A stretch of DNA of 64,000 nucleotides, taken from the NCBI RefSeq assembly GCF_003013695.1, contig NZ_CP027792.1:950501-1014500 (forward strand). Reading direction: 5' to 3'. Made by a program: the position numbers and the translations under genes. Positions 35,081 to 43,466 of the stretch are shown here, piece after piece. The stretch comes from Pulveribacter suum. GTDB lineage: Bacteria > Pseudomonadota > Gammaproteobacteria > Burkholderiales > Burkholderiaceae_C. The notes below the pieces were generated by a model. That model was not told the origin of the DNA and did no database searches. It was given only the letters and a program-made list of their open reading frames with translations. Each line of letters opens with the position of its first letter. The stretch's first letter is position 1.

Positions 35081-36850
35081 TCAAGCCGGCCCCAGCCAGC
35101 GCCCGGCGGCCTGGGCATCGGCCACGTCCAGGCGCACGGTGCCCGCGGCGGCATCGGCCGGCGGCAGGGCCAGGGGCAGGCGCAGCAGGCGCCGGTCGCG
35201 CGCCAGCAGCGCGGTGAGCTGGTTGTGCGTGCCGGCGTACAGCAGCAGGTCGTCCAGTTGCTGCAATCGCCAGGCCTCGCCCGGCAGCTCCACGCCCAGC
35301 CATTCGTCGCCGGCCATGAAGCCCGCGGCCTCGGCGGCGCCGCCGCGCAGCACGGTCTTGACCTGCACACCACCCGCTCCCTCGCTGGCGCGCAGGCCCA
35401 GGCGCTGGGCCAGGGGCGCTGCCTGGTGGGTGAGGGCGACGCCGTGGGCGGCCAGCAGCTCGGCCAGCGGCAGCTCGCCCGTGCCGTGCACCCAGGCGGC
35501 GATCTGCGGCGACCAGTCGCGGCCCGTGAGCTGCTGCAGCACGGCCAGCAGGTCGGCCTCGTCCATGGGGCCGCCGTGGGTGCGCTGCCACAGGGCGCGC
35601 ATGGCGTCGTCCAGCGTGGCGCGGCCATCCCGGCGCAGCGCCAGGTCCAGGCACAGGCCGACCAGGGCGCCCTTGGTGTAGTAGCTGACGGTGGCGTTGG
35701 GGGTGTTCTCGTCCTGGCGGTAGTACTTGACCCAGGCGTCGTAGCTGGCCTGGGCCACGCTTTGCACGTGGCGTCCGGGCGTCTGCAGCACCTGGTTGAT
35801 GGTCTTGGCCAGCACGCGCAGGTAGCTGGCGTGGTCGATCAGGGCGGCGCGGCGCAGCAGCAGGTCGTCGTAGTAGCTGGTGAAGCCCTCGAAGAACCAC
35901 AGCAGCTGCGTGTAGTTTTCCTGGCCGTAGTCATAGCGGGCGAACTGCGCCGGGCGCAGGCGCTTGACGTTCCAGGTGTGGAAGTACTCGTGGCTGAACA
36001 GGCCCAGCAGCGTCTGGTAGCCCTCGCTGGCGCGCTCCTCGCCCAGGCGCGGCAGGTCGCGCCGGCCGCAGATGAGGGCGGTGGAGTTGCGGTGCTCCAG
36101 CCCGCCGTAGCCGTCGGCCACGACGTTGAGCAGGAAGACGTAGCTGCCGAACGGCGGGCGGCCCTCGCCGTGCCACAGGCGGATGGTCTCCTGGCAGATG
36201 CGGCGCACGTCGCGCACCAGGCGGTCGCTGTCGAAGCTGGCGGCGGCGCCGGCCACCACCAGGCGGTGCGGCACGCCGCAGGCGGTGAAGCGGATGCTCC
36301 AGAACGGGCCCATCTCGACCGGGCAGTCCACCAGCTCGTCGTAGTCGCGCGCGCGGTAGGTGCCGAAGCCCGAGCGCGCCACCTTGTGCGGCGCCAGGCC
36401 CGTGGCCAGCGACCAGCCAGCCAGGGCCTGCGGGCGCTCGATCTCGATGTCGTGGGCCTCGTCCTCCTGCCCGTGCACGCGCAGGCAGACGCTGGTGCCG
36501 TTGAAAAAGCCCCGCGAGGCGTCCAGCCAGGCGGTGCGCACGGAGGTGTCGTAGGCGGCGACTTCGTAGGTCAGCACCAGCGGGTGGCCGGCGTCGCAGT
36601 CGGCGCGCCAGCTGCACTTGTCCAGCTGCATCAGCGCCACGGGCCGGCCGTCCTGGCTGGCGCTGAGCGACTGCAGGTTCTTGGCGAACTCGCGCACCAG
36701 GTAGCTGCCCGGGATCCACACCGGCAGCGACAGCTGCTGGCGCGCCGCCGGCGCGTGCACGGTGAGCGTCACGCGGTACAGGTGCTGGTGCACCAGGGAG
36801 GGGTCGATGCGGTAGTGGACGGCAGCCGTGGCGGGGCGCAGGGTGGTCAT
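35081..36850 (-). CDS. M61-family (glycyl aminopeptidase-like) metallopeptidase with PDZ domain
   Basis: The 589-residue protein has the M61 layout: N-terminal beta domain, a thermolysin-like catalytic domain with the zinc motif HEYFHTWNVKRLRP (HExxH), and a C-terminal PDZ domain (LRASEGAGGVQVKTVLRGGAAEAAGF, given in part). No signal peptide is obvious from the ATG at 36850, so it may be cytoplasmic. Natural substrates are unknown; a family member cleaves N-terminal Gly and Ala. A palindromic element fills the space before its start. Confidence 0.9.
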   Translation of the reverse strand: MTTLRPATAAVHYRIDPSLVHQHLYRVTLTVHAPAARQQLSLPVWIPGSYLVREFAKNLQSLSASQDGRPVALMQLDKCSWRADCDAGHPLVLTYEVAAYDTSVRTAWLDASRGFFNGTSVCLRVHGQEDEAHDIEIERPQALAGWSLATGLAPHKVARSGFGTYRARDYDELVDCPVEMGPFWSIRFTACGVPHRLVVAGAAASFDSDRLVRDVRRICQETIRLWHGEGRPPFGSYVFLLNVVADGYGGLEHRNSTALICGRRDLPRLGEERASEGYQTLLGLFSHEYFHTWNVKRLRPAQFARYDYGQENYTQLLWFFEGFTSYYDDLLLRRAALIDHASYLRVLAKTINQVLQTPGRHVQSVAQASYDAWVKYYRQDENTPNATVSYYTKGALVGLCLDLALRRDGRATLDDAMRALWQRTHGGPMDEADLLAVLQQLTGRDWSPQIAAWVHGTGELPLAELLAAHGVALTHQAAPLAQRLGLRASEGAGGVQVKTVLRGGAAEAAGFMAGDEWLGVELPGEAWRLQQLDDLLLYAGTHNQLTALLARDRRLLRLPLALPPADAAAGTVRLDVADAQAAGRWLGPA

Positions 36851-36956
36851 TGAGCTATCAAAAGATGAGCTGCCAGCGCTTGTTTGTCGGGCATTTGCGA
36901 TAGTTTTCTATCGCAAAGCCGCGCCAAGCAAGCGCTGGCAGCTCCTGAATCAGGAG
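36851..36956. repeat. Dispersed palindromic element, copy 4 (best-preserved long form)
   Basis: Perfect 16-base outer arms, GAGCTGCCAGCGCTTG (36867-36882) and its inverse CAAGCGCTGGCAGCTC (36929-36944), enclose a perfect 10-base inner hairpin TTTGCGATAG-tttt-CTATCGCAAA (36894-36917). The same nested plan is seen, decayed, in copy 2. It fills nearly all of the gap between dsbC and the M61 peptidase gene. Confidence 0.85.
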
Positions 36957-36970
36957 TGGCCGCGTGGCGG

Positions 36971-37705
36971 TCACTTGGCCGTCGTGGCCACCTCGGCCAA
37001 GCGCTTTTCCAGGTCGCTCGCGCCGATGGCGCCGGGCACGCGCGAGCCGTCGGTGAAGATCACCGTGGGCGTGCCGGTGATCTTGTGCTTGCGGCCAAAG
37101 GCCAGGTTGCGCTGCAGCGCGGCGGTGTCGCAGCTGTTGGCGGCGGGCACCTTGTCGCGCAGCATCCAGTCGTCCCAGGCGGCGGCGGGGTCCTTGGCGC
37201 ACCAGATGTTGCGCGACTTCTCGGCCGAATCGGGGCTGAGGATGGGGTACAGGAACAGATAGACCGTCACGTTGTCCACGTTCTGCAGGTCCTTCTCGAA
37301 GCGCTTGCAGTAGCCGCAGTTGGGGTCTTCGAAGACGGCCAGCTTGCGCTCGCCCTTGCCGCGCACGACGGTCACCGCGTCCTGCAGCGGCAGCGACTTG
37401 AAGTCCACCGCCGTCAGCTTGTTGATGCGGTCCTCGGTCAGGTTGCGCCGCGCGCGGGTGTCGATCAGCTCGCCCTGGATCAGGTAGTTGCCGCTGGCGT
37501 CGGTGTAGAACAGGTCGGTGCCAATGCGCACCTCGTACAGCCCCTTCATGGGCGTTGGCCGCACCTCGTCGATCTGCGACAGCTGCGGGATGCGCTCGCC
37601 CAGCGCCTTGCGGATGGCCGCGTCCTGCGCGCTGGCCTGCGCGCCGGTGAGAAGGAGGGCCGCCGCGGCAAGCAGGGCGTGAAGGGGTTTCATGGTGGTC
37701 GTCAT
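36971..37705 (-). CDS. dsbC: Periplasmic disulfide isomerase, DsbC family
   Basis: DsbC reshuffles wrong disulfides in periplasmic proteins and is kept reduced by DsbD. The 244 residues comprise a signal peptide (core LHALLAAAALLL, cleavage after ASA), an N-terminal dimerisation domain and a thioredoxin domain with active site CGYC (Cys130, Cys133) and cis-Pro GTPTV. Two start ATGs compete, 37705 and 37693; neither has a good ribosome site, and both leave the signal peptide intact. The ubiquinone-type hydroxylase gene lies 67 bases upstream on the same strand. Confidence 0.93.
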   Translation of the reverse strand: MTTTMKPLHALLAAAALLLTGAQASAQDAAIRKALGERIPQLSQIDEVRPTPMKGLYEVRIGTDLFYTDASGNYLIQGELIDTRARRNLTEDRINKLTAVDFKSLPLQDAVTVVRGKGERKLAVFEDPNCGYCKRFEKDLQNVDNVTVYLFLYPILSPDSAEKSRNIWCAKDPAAAWDDWMLRDKVPAANSCDTAALQRNLAFGRKHKITGTPTVIFTDGSRVPGAIGASDLEKRLAEVATTAK

Positions 37706-37772
37706 CGTGTGTGAGTGGATGGCCGCAGGCGTGGCGGCCGGCGCGCAGGTCAAGAAAAGGAGGAGGGAATCG

Positions 37773-38903
37773 TCAGGCGCCGGAGCCCATGGCCTGGCGC
37801 GCCACCCAGGCCTTCAGCGGGCCGCTGCGCTCGAAGCCGTTCATGCCCCAGTTGCGCAGCGTCGCCAGGCCCGCCTCGCGGCGCGAAAACAGCTGCTGCA
37901 GGCCGTCCATGACCAGGCTGGCCGGCAGCAGCGCCGCTTTGCGCTCGCGCTCGTAGCGGCGCAGCAGGCGCAGGTCATGCAGTGGGCGCCAGCTCTCGCG
38001 CCCGTGCAGCACGCGCGCCAGCACTTGCGCATCGGCCAGGCCCAGGTTCAGCCCCTGGCCGGCCAGCGGGTGCACGTTGTGCGCCGCGTCGCCGGCCAGT
38101 GCCCAGGCCTGCTGCGGCTGGCCGGCCAGGTGGCCGCACCAGCGGCGCGCGCGCGCCTGCTGCAGCGACCAGCTGGCGCGCGGCCCGCTCACGCGCAGCG
38201 CGCCCAGGGCGCCGTGGCTGGCCTGGGCCAGCTGCCGGGTGAAGGTGTCGTCATCGAGGGCAAGGGCCTGCGCCGCCTGGTCATGGGAGACAGACCAGAC
38301 CACGGCCACCAAGTTCCCCTGCGGCCCATCCAGGGGCAGGAAGGCCAGGATGCTGCCGTCCGCGCCGAACCACTGGCGCGCCACCTGACCGTGGGGCCGC
38401 TCGCACTGCAGCCGCGTGGCCACGGCGGTCTGGCCGTAGGGGGTGGTGTCGAAATCCACGCCGAACTGCTCGCGCGTGCGGCTGGCGCGGCCCTCGCAGA
38501 CCACCGTCAGCGGCGCGGCCACGGGCGCCGGCACCACCTCGACCTGGGGCTGAAAGCGTACCGCCTCGACCAGCCGCGCCTCCAGCGCCGGCACGTCCAC
38601 GATCCAGGCCAGCGCCTCGCGGCCCTCATCCGCGGCGTCGAAATGCACGGCGCCGTCCTGGTCGGCTGCCACCTGCATGCGCAGCACGGGCGTGGCGTGT
38701 TCGGCCTCGGGCCAGGCGCGCAGCGACTGCAGCAGCGCCTGCGAGGCGCCGCTGAGGGCATAGGCGCGCACGTCGGGCGCGGCGGCGGCGGGCGCGGGCG
38801 GCACCACCAGCGCCACGCGCAGCCGCTCGCGCGCCAAGAGAAGGGCCAGCGTGCGGCCCACCACGCCCGCGCCGCGAATGCATATGTCGAATGTCTGCGC
38901 CAT
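37773..38903 (-). CDS. UbiH/UbiF-family FAD-dependent hydroxylase
   Basis: The 376-residue flavoprotein has the dinucleotide fold RGAGVVGRTLALLLARE at its start and the family signature GDAAHNVHPLAGQGLNLGLADA near residue 270. Such enzymes hydroxylate the ring of ubiquinone precursors using O2; sequence alone does not tell whether this one acts at C5, C6 or C1, so no symbol is given. It lies upstream of dsbC, in the same direction, and is divergent from ychF. Confidence 0.9.
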   Translation of the reverse strand: MAQTFDICIRGAGVVGRTLALLLARERLRVALVVPPAPAAAAPDVRAYALSGASQALLQSLRAWPEAEHATPVLRMQVAADQDGAVHFDAADEGREALAWIVDVPALEARLVEAVRFQPQVEVVPAPVAAPLTVVCEGRASRTREQFGVDFDTTPYGQTAVATRLQCERPHGQVARQWFGADGSILAFLPLDGPQGNLVAVVWSVSHDQAAQALALDDDTFTRQLAQASHGALGALRVSGPRASWSLQQARARRWCGHLAGQPQQAWALAGDAAHNVHPLAGQGLNLGLADAQVLARVLHGRESWRPLHDLRLLRRYERERKAALLPASLVMDGLQQLFSRREAGLATLRNWGMNGFERSGPLKAWVARQAMGSGA

Positions 38904-38973
38904 GCGGCGGATTGTAGGAGCCGCCCTGGAGCAGCCCGCGGGTGCCCAAAGAAGGGCTTTGGGGCCGGCATCC

Positions 38974-38979
38974 TAGAAT
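38974..38979 (+). promoter_or_regulatory. Candidate -10 element (TAGAAT) for ychF
   Basis: TAGAATCGCC lies 37 bases before the ychF ATG, giving a leader of about 30 bases. No clear -35. Confidence 0.4.
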
Positions 38980-39016
38980 CGCCGGTTTCCCCAGACACCC
39001 AGAAAGCCTGAGCGCC

Positions 39017-40111
39017 ATGAGCCTGAAATGCGGCATCGTGGGCCTGCCCAACGTCGGCAAGTCCACCCTGTTCAACGCCCTCACCAAGGCCGGCATCGCC
39101 GCCGAGAACTACCCGTTTTGCACCATCGAGCCCAACACCGGCGTGGTCGAGGTGCCCGACCTGCGCCTGGACCAGCTGGCCCAGATCGTCAGCCCTGAGC
39201 GCACCGTGCCGGCCATCGTCGAGTTCGTGGACATCGCCGGTCTCGTGGCCGGTGCCAGCAAGGGCGAGGGCCTGGGCAACCAGTTCCTGGCGCACATCCG
39301 CGAGACGGACGCCATCGTCAACGTGGTGCGCTGCTTCGAGGACGAGAACGTGATCCACGTGGCTGGCCGCGTGGACCCGATCGCCGACATCGAGGTCATC
39401 CAGACCGAGCTGTGTCTGGCTGACCTGGCCACCGTTGACAAGGCCCTGCAGCGCTACAGCAAGGCCGCCAAGAGCGGCAACGACAAGGAAGCCGCCAAGC
39501 TGGTCGCCCTGCTCACGCCCATCCAGGCCGCCCTGGACCAGGGCAGGCCGGCGCGCACCGTGCCGCACGCCAAGGAAGACGCGCCGCTGCTCAAGCCCTT
39601 TTGCCTGATCACTGCCAAGCCGGCGATGTTCGTCGGCAACGTGGCCGAGGACGGCTTCGAGAACAACCCGCTGCTGGACAAGCTGAAAGACTACGCTCAG
39701 GCCCAGGGCGCGCCCGTGGTGGCCATCTGCGCCAAGATCGAAGCCGAGATGGCCGAGATGGACGACGATGACCGCGCCATGTTCCTGCAGGAGATGGGCC
39801 TGGCTGAGCCCGGCCTGAACCGGCTGATCCGCGCCGGCTACGACCTGCTGGGCCTGCAGACCTACTTCACCGCCGGCGTGAAGGAAGTGCGCGCCTGGAC
39901 GATCCGCAAGGGCGACACCGCCCCGCAGGCCGCCGGCGTGATCCACGGCGACTTCGAGCGCGGCTTCATCCGCGCGCAGACCATCGCTTTTGACGACTTC
40001 CTGCAGTTCAAGGGCGAGCAGGGCGCCAAGGACGCCGGCAAGATGCGCGCCGAGGGCAAGGAATACGTCGTCAAGGATGGCGACGTGATGAACTTCCTGT
40101 TCAACGTCTGA
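39017..40111 (+). CDS. ychF: YchF/OLA1-family ATPase
   Basis: YchF is a ribosome-associated P-loop NTPase that prefers ATP and is linked to translation and redox stress. The 364 residues include G1 [14 protein letters not shown], the family block [15 protein letters not shown]3 [17 protein letters not shown], a coiled-coil insertion, and the C-terminal TGS domain. The start ATG at 39017 gives the conserved [11 protein letters not shown]. It converges with the EAL gene, 25 bases apart. Confidence 0.97.
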   Translation: MSLKCGIVGLPNVGKSTLFNALTKAGIAAENYPFCTIEPNTGVVEVPDLRLDQLAQIVSPERTVPAIVEFVDIAGLVAGASKGEGLGNQFLAHIRETDAIVNVVRCFEDENVIHVAGRVDPIADIEVIQTELCLADLATVDKALQRYSKAAKSGNDKEAAKLVALLTPIQAALDQGRPARTVPHAKEDAPLLKPFCLITAKPAMFVGNVAEDGFENNPLLDKLKDYAQAQGAPVVAICAKIEAEMAEMDDDDRAMFLQEMGLAEPGLNRLIRAGYDLLGLQTYFTAGVKEVRAWTIRKGDTAPQAAGVIHGDFERGFIRAQTIAFDDFLQFKGEQGAKDAGKMRAEGKEYVVKDGDVMNFLFNV

Positions 40112-40136
40112 CCCGCGCCAGACGCCCCGCCGTCCG

Positions 40137-40940
40137 TCAGGCGGCGGGCGGCGCGCCCCTCCAGGCCACGTCCTGCGCGCCGGGCAGCGCGCGAAAGGCC
40201 GGGCGCGCGAACAGGTAGCCCTGCATCAGCGTCACGCCCTCATGTAGGAAGAAGTCGCACTCGCCGGCCGTCTCGATGCCCTCGGCGATAACCTGGATGT
40301 CTAGCTCCTGGCAGATGCGCAGCAGCCCGCGGGCGATGGCCTGGCGGGCGCGGCTGGTGTCCACGGCGCGCACCAGCGCCATGTCCAGCTTGACGATGTC
40401 GGGCTGGAAATCCGCCAGCAGCGCCAGGCCGGCATAGCCGGCGCCGAAGTCGTCGATCGCCGTCAGGAAGCCAAAGCGCTGGTACTCGCGCAGGATGGTT
40501 GCCAGCCACGGGCCGTCCTCGACGCGTTCGCCCTCGGTGACCTCAAAGACGATGCGCTCCAGCGCCAGGCCGTGCTGCCGTGCGGCCTGCAGCGTGGTGC
40601 GGATGCACACTTCGGGCCGATAGACGGCATTGGGCAGGAAGTTGATCGACAGCCTGGCCGCGAGCCCCAAACCGGAGGCGGTGGCGATGGCCTTGACGCG
40701 GCAGGCCTGGTCGAAGCTGTAGCGGTTGTCGTGGGTGACCTGGCCCAGTACCCAGCCGGCGCCCTGGCCTGCGCTGCCGCGCACCAGCGCCTCCTGCGCC
40801 CAGACCTGGCGCGTGGCCAGGTCCACGATGGGCTGGTAGGCGAAATCGAAGTCGAAGGGCAGCGGGGCGGCGTTCATGCAGCCGACGCAGCCTGTGGCCG
40901 GCGGCAGCGCCGCGTCCTGGGGCAGCGGGGTGGTGGTCAT
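40137..40940 (-). CDS. Stand-alone EAL-domain cyclic-di-GMP phosphodiesterase
   Basis: The 267-residue product is essentially one EAL domain with a short N-terminus holding a CVGC pair (residues 18-21). Catalytic residues appear intact: EALVR, SINFLPN, FEVTEGE, IDDFGAGYAGL, KLDMALV, IAEGIE and QGYLFARP. It should hydrolyse c-di-GMP, which would favour motility over biofilm. The CxxC could bind metal or sense redox, though this is a guess. The ATG at 40940 is chosen; another at 40976 adds a Pro-rich stretch. It is divergent from rarD. Confidence 0.88.
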   Translation of the reverse strand: MTTTPLPQDAALPPATGCVGCMNAAPLPFDFDFAYQPIVDLATRQVWAQEALVRGSAGQGAGWVLGQVTHDNRYSFDQACRVKAIATASGLGLAARLSINFLPNAVYRPEVCIRTTLQAARQHGLALERIVFEVTEGERVEDGPWLATILREYQRFGFLTAIDDFGAGYAGLALLADFQPDIVKLDMALVRAVDTSRARQAIARGLLRICQELDIQVIAEGIETAGECDFFLHEGVTLMQGYLFARPAFRALPGAQDVAWRGAPPAA

Positions 40941-41208
40941 GGGTGCGGGCGGGCAGGGCGGGGCGTTGGTGGGCATGCGAAGGCACGCACGGAGCAGGCA
41001 TGGTGGCACAGGTGGGCGCGGCGTGCCGGCCTGCCGGGGCTGCGCCTTGCCAGGCCCAGGGCGCGTGCGCGGAGCACAATCGCCGCCGGATCGGGGCATG
41101 GCTTCCGGTTCGCACCCCTCCCGTGCCGCACCCCTGCCAGCGCCGCAGCCCTGCGTCGCGGCGGGCGGCGAGCCGGTCCGCTTTGCCACTCTCACACCAC
41201 CGCCCTGC

Positions 41209-42084
41209 ATGCACCCCGGCATCCTCTACGCCACCCTGGCCTATACCGCCTGGGGCCTGTTCCCCCTGTACTTTCGCCAGCTGGCCGGCGTCTCGGCGCT
41301 GGAGGTGATCGCCCACCGCACGCTGTGGTCGCTGGTCTTCGTGGCCGTAGTGCTGGTGGCGCGGCGGCAGCTGGCGTGGATGGGCGCGGCGCTGCGCCAG
41401 CCGCGGCTGGTGGGCATCTTTGCGCTGTCGGCGCTGCTGCTGGCGGCCAACTGGCTGGTCTATGTCTGGGCCATCAACGCCGGGCATGTGCTGGACGCCA
41501 GCCTGGGCTACTTCATCTTGCCGCTGCTGAACGTGGCGCTGGGCTACGCGTTGCTACACGAGCGTCCGCGCCGCGGCCAGTGGCTGGCCGTGGGCATCGC
41601 GGCGCTGGGCGTGCTGTGGCTGACGGTGCAGGCCGGGCAGCTGCCCTGGATCGGCCTGTTCATTGCGCTGACCTTTGGCGGCTACGGCCTGCTGCGCAAG
41701 ACGGCGCCGCTGGGCGCGCTGGAAGGCCTGGCGCTGGAGACGGCGCTGCTGGCGCCCCTGGCCGTGGGCCTGCTGGTCTGGTGGGGCTGGCAGGGCCGGG
41801 CCGCCTGGCCGCAAGCAGGCGTGGTGGGCACGCTGTGGCTGCTGTCCACCGGGCCGATCACGGCGGTGCCGCTGCTGCTGTTTGCCGCCGGGGCGCGGCG
41901 CATTCCGCTGACCACCCTGGGGCTGCTGCAGTACATCGCGCCCAGCCTGCAGTTCATCTCCGGCGTCTGGCTGCTGGGCGAATCGGTGCAGCCGGCGCGG
42001 CTGGTGGGTTTCGCGCTGATCTGGCTGGCACTGGTGCTGTTCACGCTGGAAGGCCTGTGGCAGCGCCGCGCGGCGCGGGCCTGA
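41209..42084 (+). CDS. rarD: RarD/EamA-family permease
   Basis: The 291-residue protein is an integral membrane transporter with about ten helices, arranged as two EamA (DMT) halves. The first residues (GILYATLAYTAWGLFPLYFRQL, given in part) and the HRTLWSL block are typical of RarD. The substrate is unknown; the name comes from chloramphenicol sensitivity in early work. The ATG at 41209 directly starts the first helix, while the long upstream open frame is not hydrophobic. Confidence 0.9.
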   Translation: MHPGILYATLAYTAWGLFPLYFRQLAGVSALEVIAHRTLWSLVFVAVVLVARRQLAWMGAALRQPRLVGIFALSALLLAANWLVYVWAINAGHVLDASLGYFILPLLNVALGYALLHERPRRGQWLAVGIAALGVLWLTVQAGQLPWIGLFIALTFGGYGLLRKTAPLGALEGLALETALLAPLAVGLLVWWGWQGRAAWPQAGVVGTLWLLSTGPITAVPLLLFAAGARRIPLTTLGLLQYIAPSLQFISGVWLLGESVQPARLVGFALIWLALVLFTLEGLWQRRAARA

Positions 42085-42090
42085 ATTTGG

Positions 42091-42149
42091 AGTAAAAAGT
42101 GGCGCCAGCGCCCGCCAGTCAAGCGCCGGCAGCTACCAAATCAATAGTC
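42091..42149. repeat. Dispersed palindromic element, copy 5
   Basis: GGCGCCAGCGC and AAGCGCCGGCAGCTA are diverged arms of the element, followed by the A/T-rich tail (ccaaatcaatag). It fills the gap between convergent rarD and the YqaA-family gene. Confidence 0.55.
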
Positions 42150-42702
42150 AGCCATGCAGCCATCGGACCCAGTCCGCAGGCACGGCGTGCAGCAGCGCCG
42201 CCGTCATGACCAGGTAGCGAAAGAACTTGCCCACCGCCATGTAAGCCAGGCAGGGCCAGAACGGCAGGCGCAGCCAGCCGGCCACGGCGCACAGCGGATC
42301 GCCCACCACCGGCAGCCAGCTCAGCAGGCAGGCGCGTGCGCCCCAGCGGCGCAGCCACACCCGCACCAGGCGCTCGTTGCGCGAGAGCTGGCGCGGCTTT
42401 TTCATGCCTGCGCCGGGCGGGGCAGTGGGCGCCGCTGCCGCGTGCAGGCGCGCCGCATGCCAGGCCTTGTGCGCGCCCAGGCCCATCCACCAGCTGACGG
42501 CGCCGCCCAGCGTGTTGCCTGCCGTAGCCACCAAGATGGCGGGCCAGAACATCTCCGGGTTGAGCTTGATGAGGCCAAAGACCGCCGGCTCCGAGCCCAG
42601 CGGCAGCAGCGTCGCGGAGACGAAGGCCACCAAAAAAACGGTGACCAGGCCGAATTGCGGCAGCGCGAGCGCGCCGAGCAGCTGTTGCATCCAGACTTCC
42701 AT
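42148..42702 (-). CDS. YqaA-family (DedA-like) inner membrane protein
   Basis: The 184-residue product has about four to five membrane segments. Motifs typical of YqaA, a SNARE-associated/DedA relative, are present: FLVAFVSATLLPLGSEP, TAGNTLGGAVSWWMG and a downstream GDPLCAVAGWLRLPF. DedA proteins scramble phospholipid carriers such as undecaprenyl-phosphate; whether YqaA does so is not shown. The ATG at 42702 is preferred, as the upstream open frame overlaps other genes. Confidence 0.88.
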   Translation of the reverse strand: MEVWMQQLLGALALPQFGLVTVFLVAFVSATLLPLGSEPAVFGLIKLNPEMFWPAILVATAGNTLGGAVSWWMGLGAHKAWHAARLHAAAAPTAPPGAGMKKPRQLSRNERLVRVWLRRWGARACLLSWLPVVGDPLCAVAGWLRLPFWPCLAYMAVGKFFRYLVMTAALLHAVPADWVRWLHG

Positions 42703-42810
42703 GGGGCGCCAAGTGTAGGTAGGACAAGGGAGGATCAGGCCTTTGCATTCTTGCGGCAGGCAGCGGCCCTCCGCTATGGTGCGTGCTCCAAAACACGTAG
42801 GAGGGTGGCG

Positions 42811-43365
42811 ATGAATAACAGGCAGGACGGGCAGGGCGCAGCGCCCCGGTGGACTCTGGTGCTGGCCCTGGCGGGCGCGCTGGCCGGCGGCTGCGCGCAG
42901 TGGGGCACCTCTACGGGGAGCGGCCTGGTGCCGCTGGCCAGCGTGGCGCCCGGCGTGCAGCAGGCCCTGCAGGGCGATGGCAGCTGCCAGCTGCCCCGCG
43001 CAGCTGCCCGCTCGCTGGCCGATGTGCAGCGCGAACTGCAGCCGCTGGGCCTGCAGCTGCGGGTGCACGCCTGCTATCCGGCAGAGCCCGCAGCCAGCCA
43101 GGGGCAGGGCGCGGTGGACTTGGCGCTGGTGGTGCTGGACGGGGTGCGCGCCCGCGAGGCCCTGGCCGGCCCCCTGGCCGATGGCCAGGACCTGGACCTG
43201 GGCACGCCCGTGGGCCTGGTGGACCCGCTGTCGGCCACGGGCAGCGGCGAGCTGGCGCCCGACGTGCAGCGCAACCGCCAGTGGCTGCTGCAGCTGATGC
43301 AGCGCCACGGCTGGCGCAACCAGCCGCAGCAGTGGTGGCACTACACGCTGCAGGCCGCGCGCTGA
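42811..43365 (+). CDS. VanX-like (M15D) lipoprotein that has lost catalytic residues
   Basis: The 184-residue product has a lipoprotein signal (lipobox LAGGC, Cys28) and a strong AGGAGGG site before its ATG. The C-terminal half aligns by eye with D-Ala-D-Ala dipeptidases: GAVDLAL (Asp103), LDLGTPVGLVDPLS and NRQWLLQLMQRHGW...QQWWHYTL. Compared with VanX the zinc Asp and last His (His177) remain. The first zinc His is gone, the catalytic Glu of EWWH is Gln174, and the Arg of GYRP is missing (ACYP). A block of about 30 residues is also absent. It should therefore be a non-catalytic binding protein, or a decaying gene whose frame is still open. Confidence 0.75.
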   Translation: MNNRQDGQGAAPRWTLVLALAGALAGGCAQWGTSTGSGLVPLASVAPGVQQALQGDGSCQLPRAAARSLADVQRELQPLGLQLRVHACYPAEPAASQGQGAVDLALVVLDGVRAREALAGPLADGQDLDLGTPVGLVDPLSATGSGELAPDVQRNRQWLLQLMQRHGWRNQPQQWWHYTLQAAR

Positions 43366-43429
43366 GGGGCGGCGCCGGTCGTGGCAAAAACGGCTGGCGC
43401 CGGTTTCAACTGCTGAAAATTTGGGCAGG

Positions 43430-43435
43430 TACAAT
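43430..43435 (+). promoter_or_regulatory. Candidate -10 element (TACAAT) for dusB-fis
   Basis: TACAATCGCC lies 31 bases before the dusB GTG. No clear -35. The same eight bases TACAATCG occur before the rubredoxin gene. Confidence 0.4.
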
Positions 43436-43466
43436 CGCCTCCCCCCGCGTCCCCGCTGCCCCTCCC

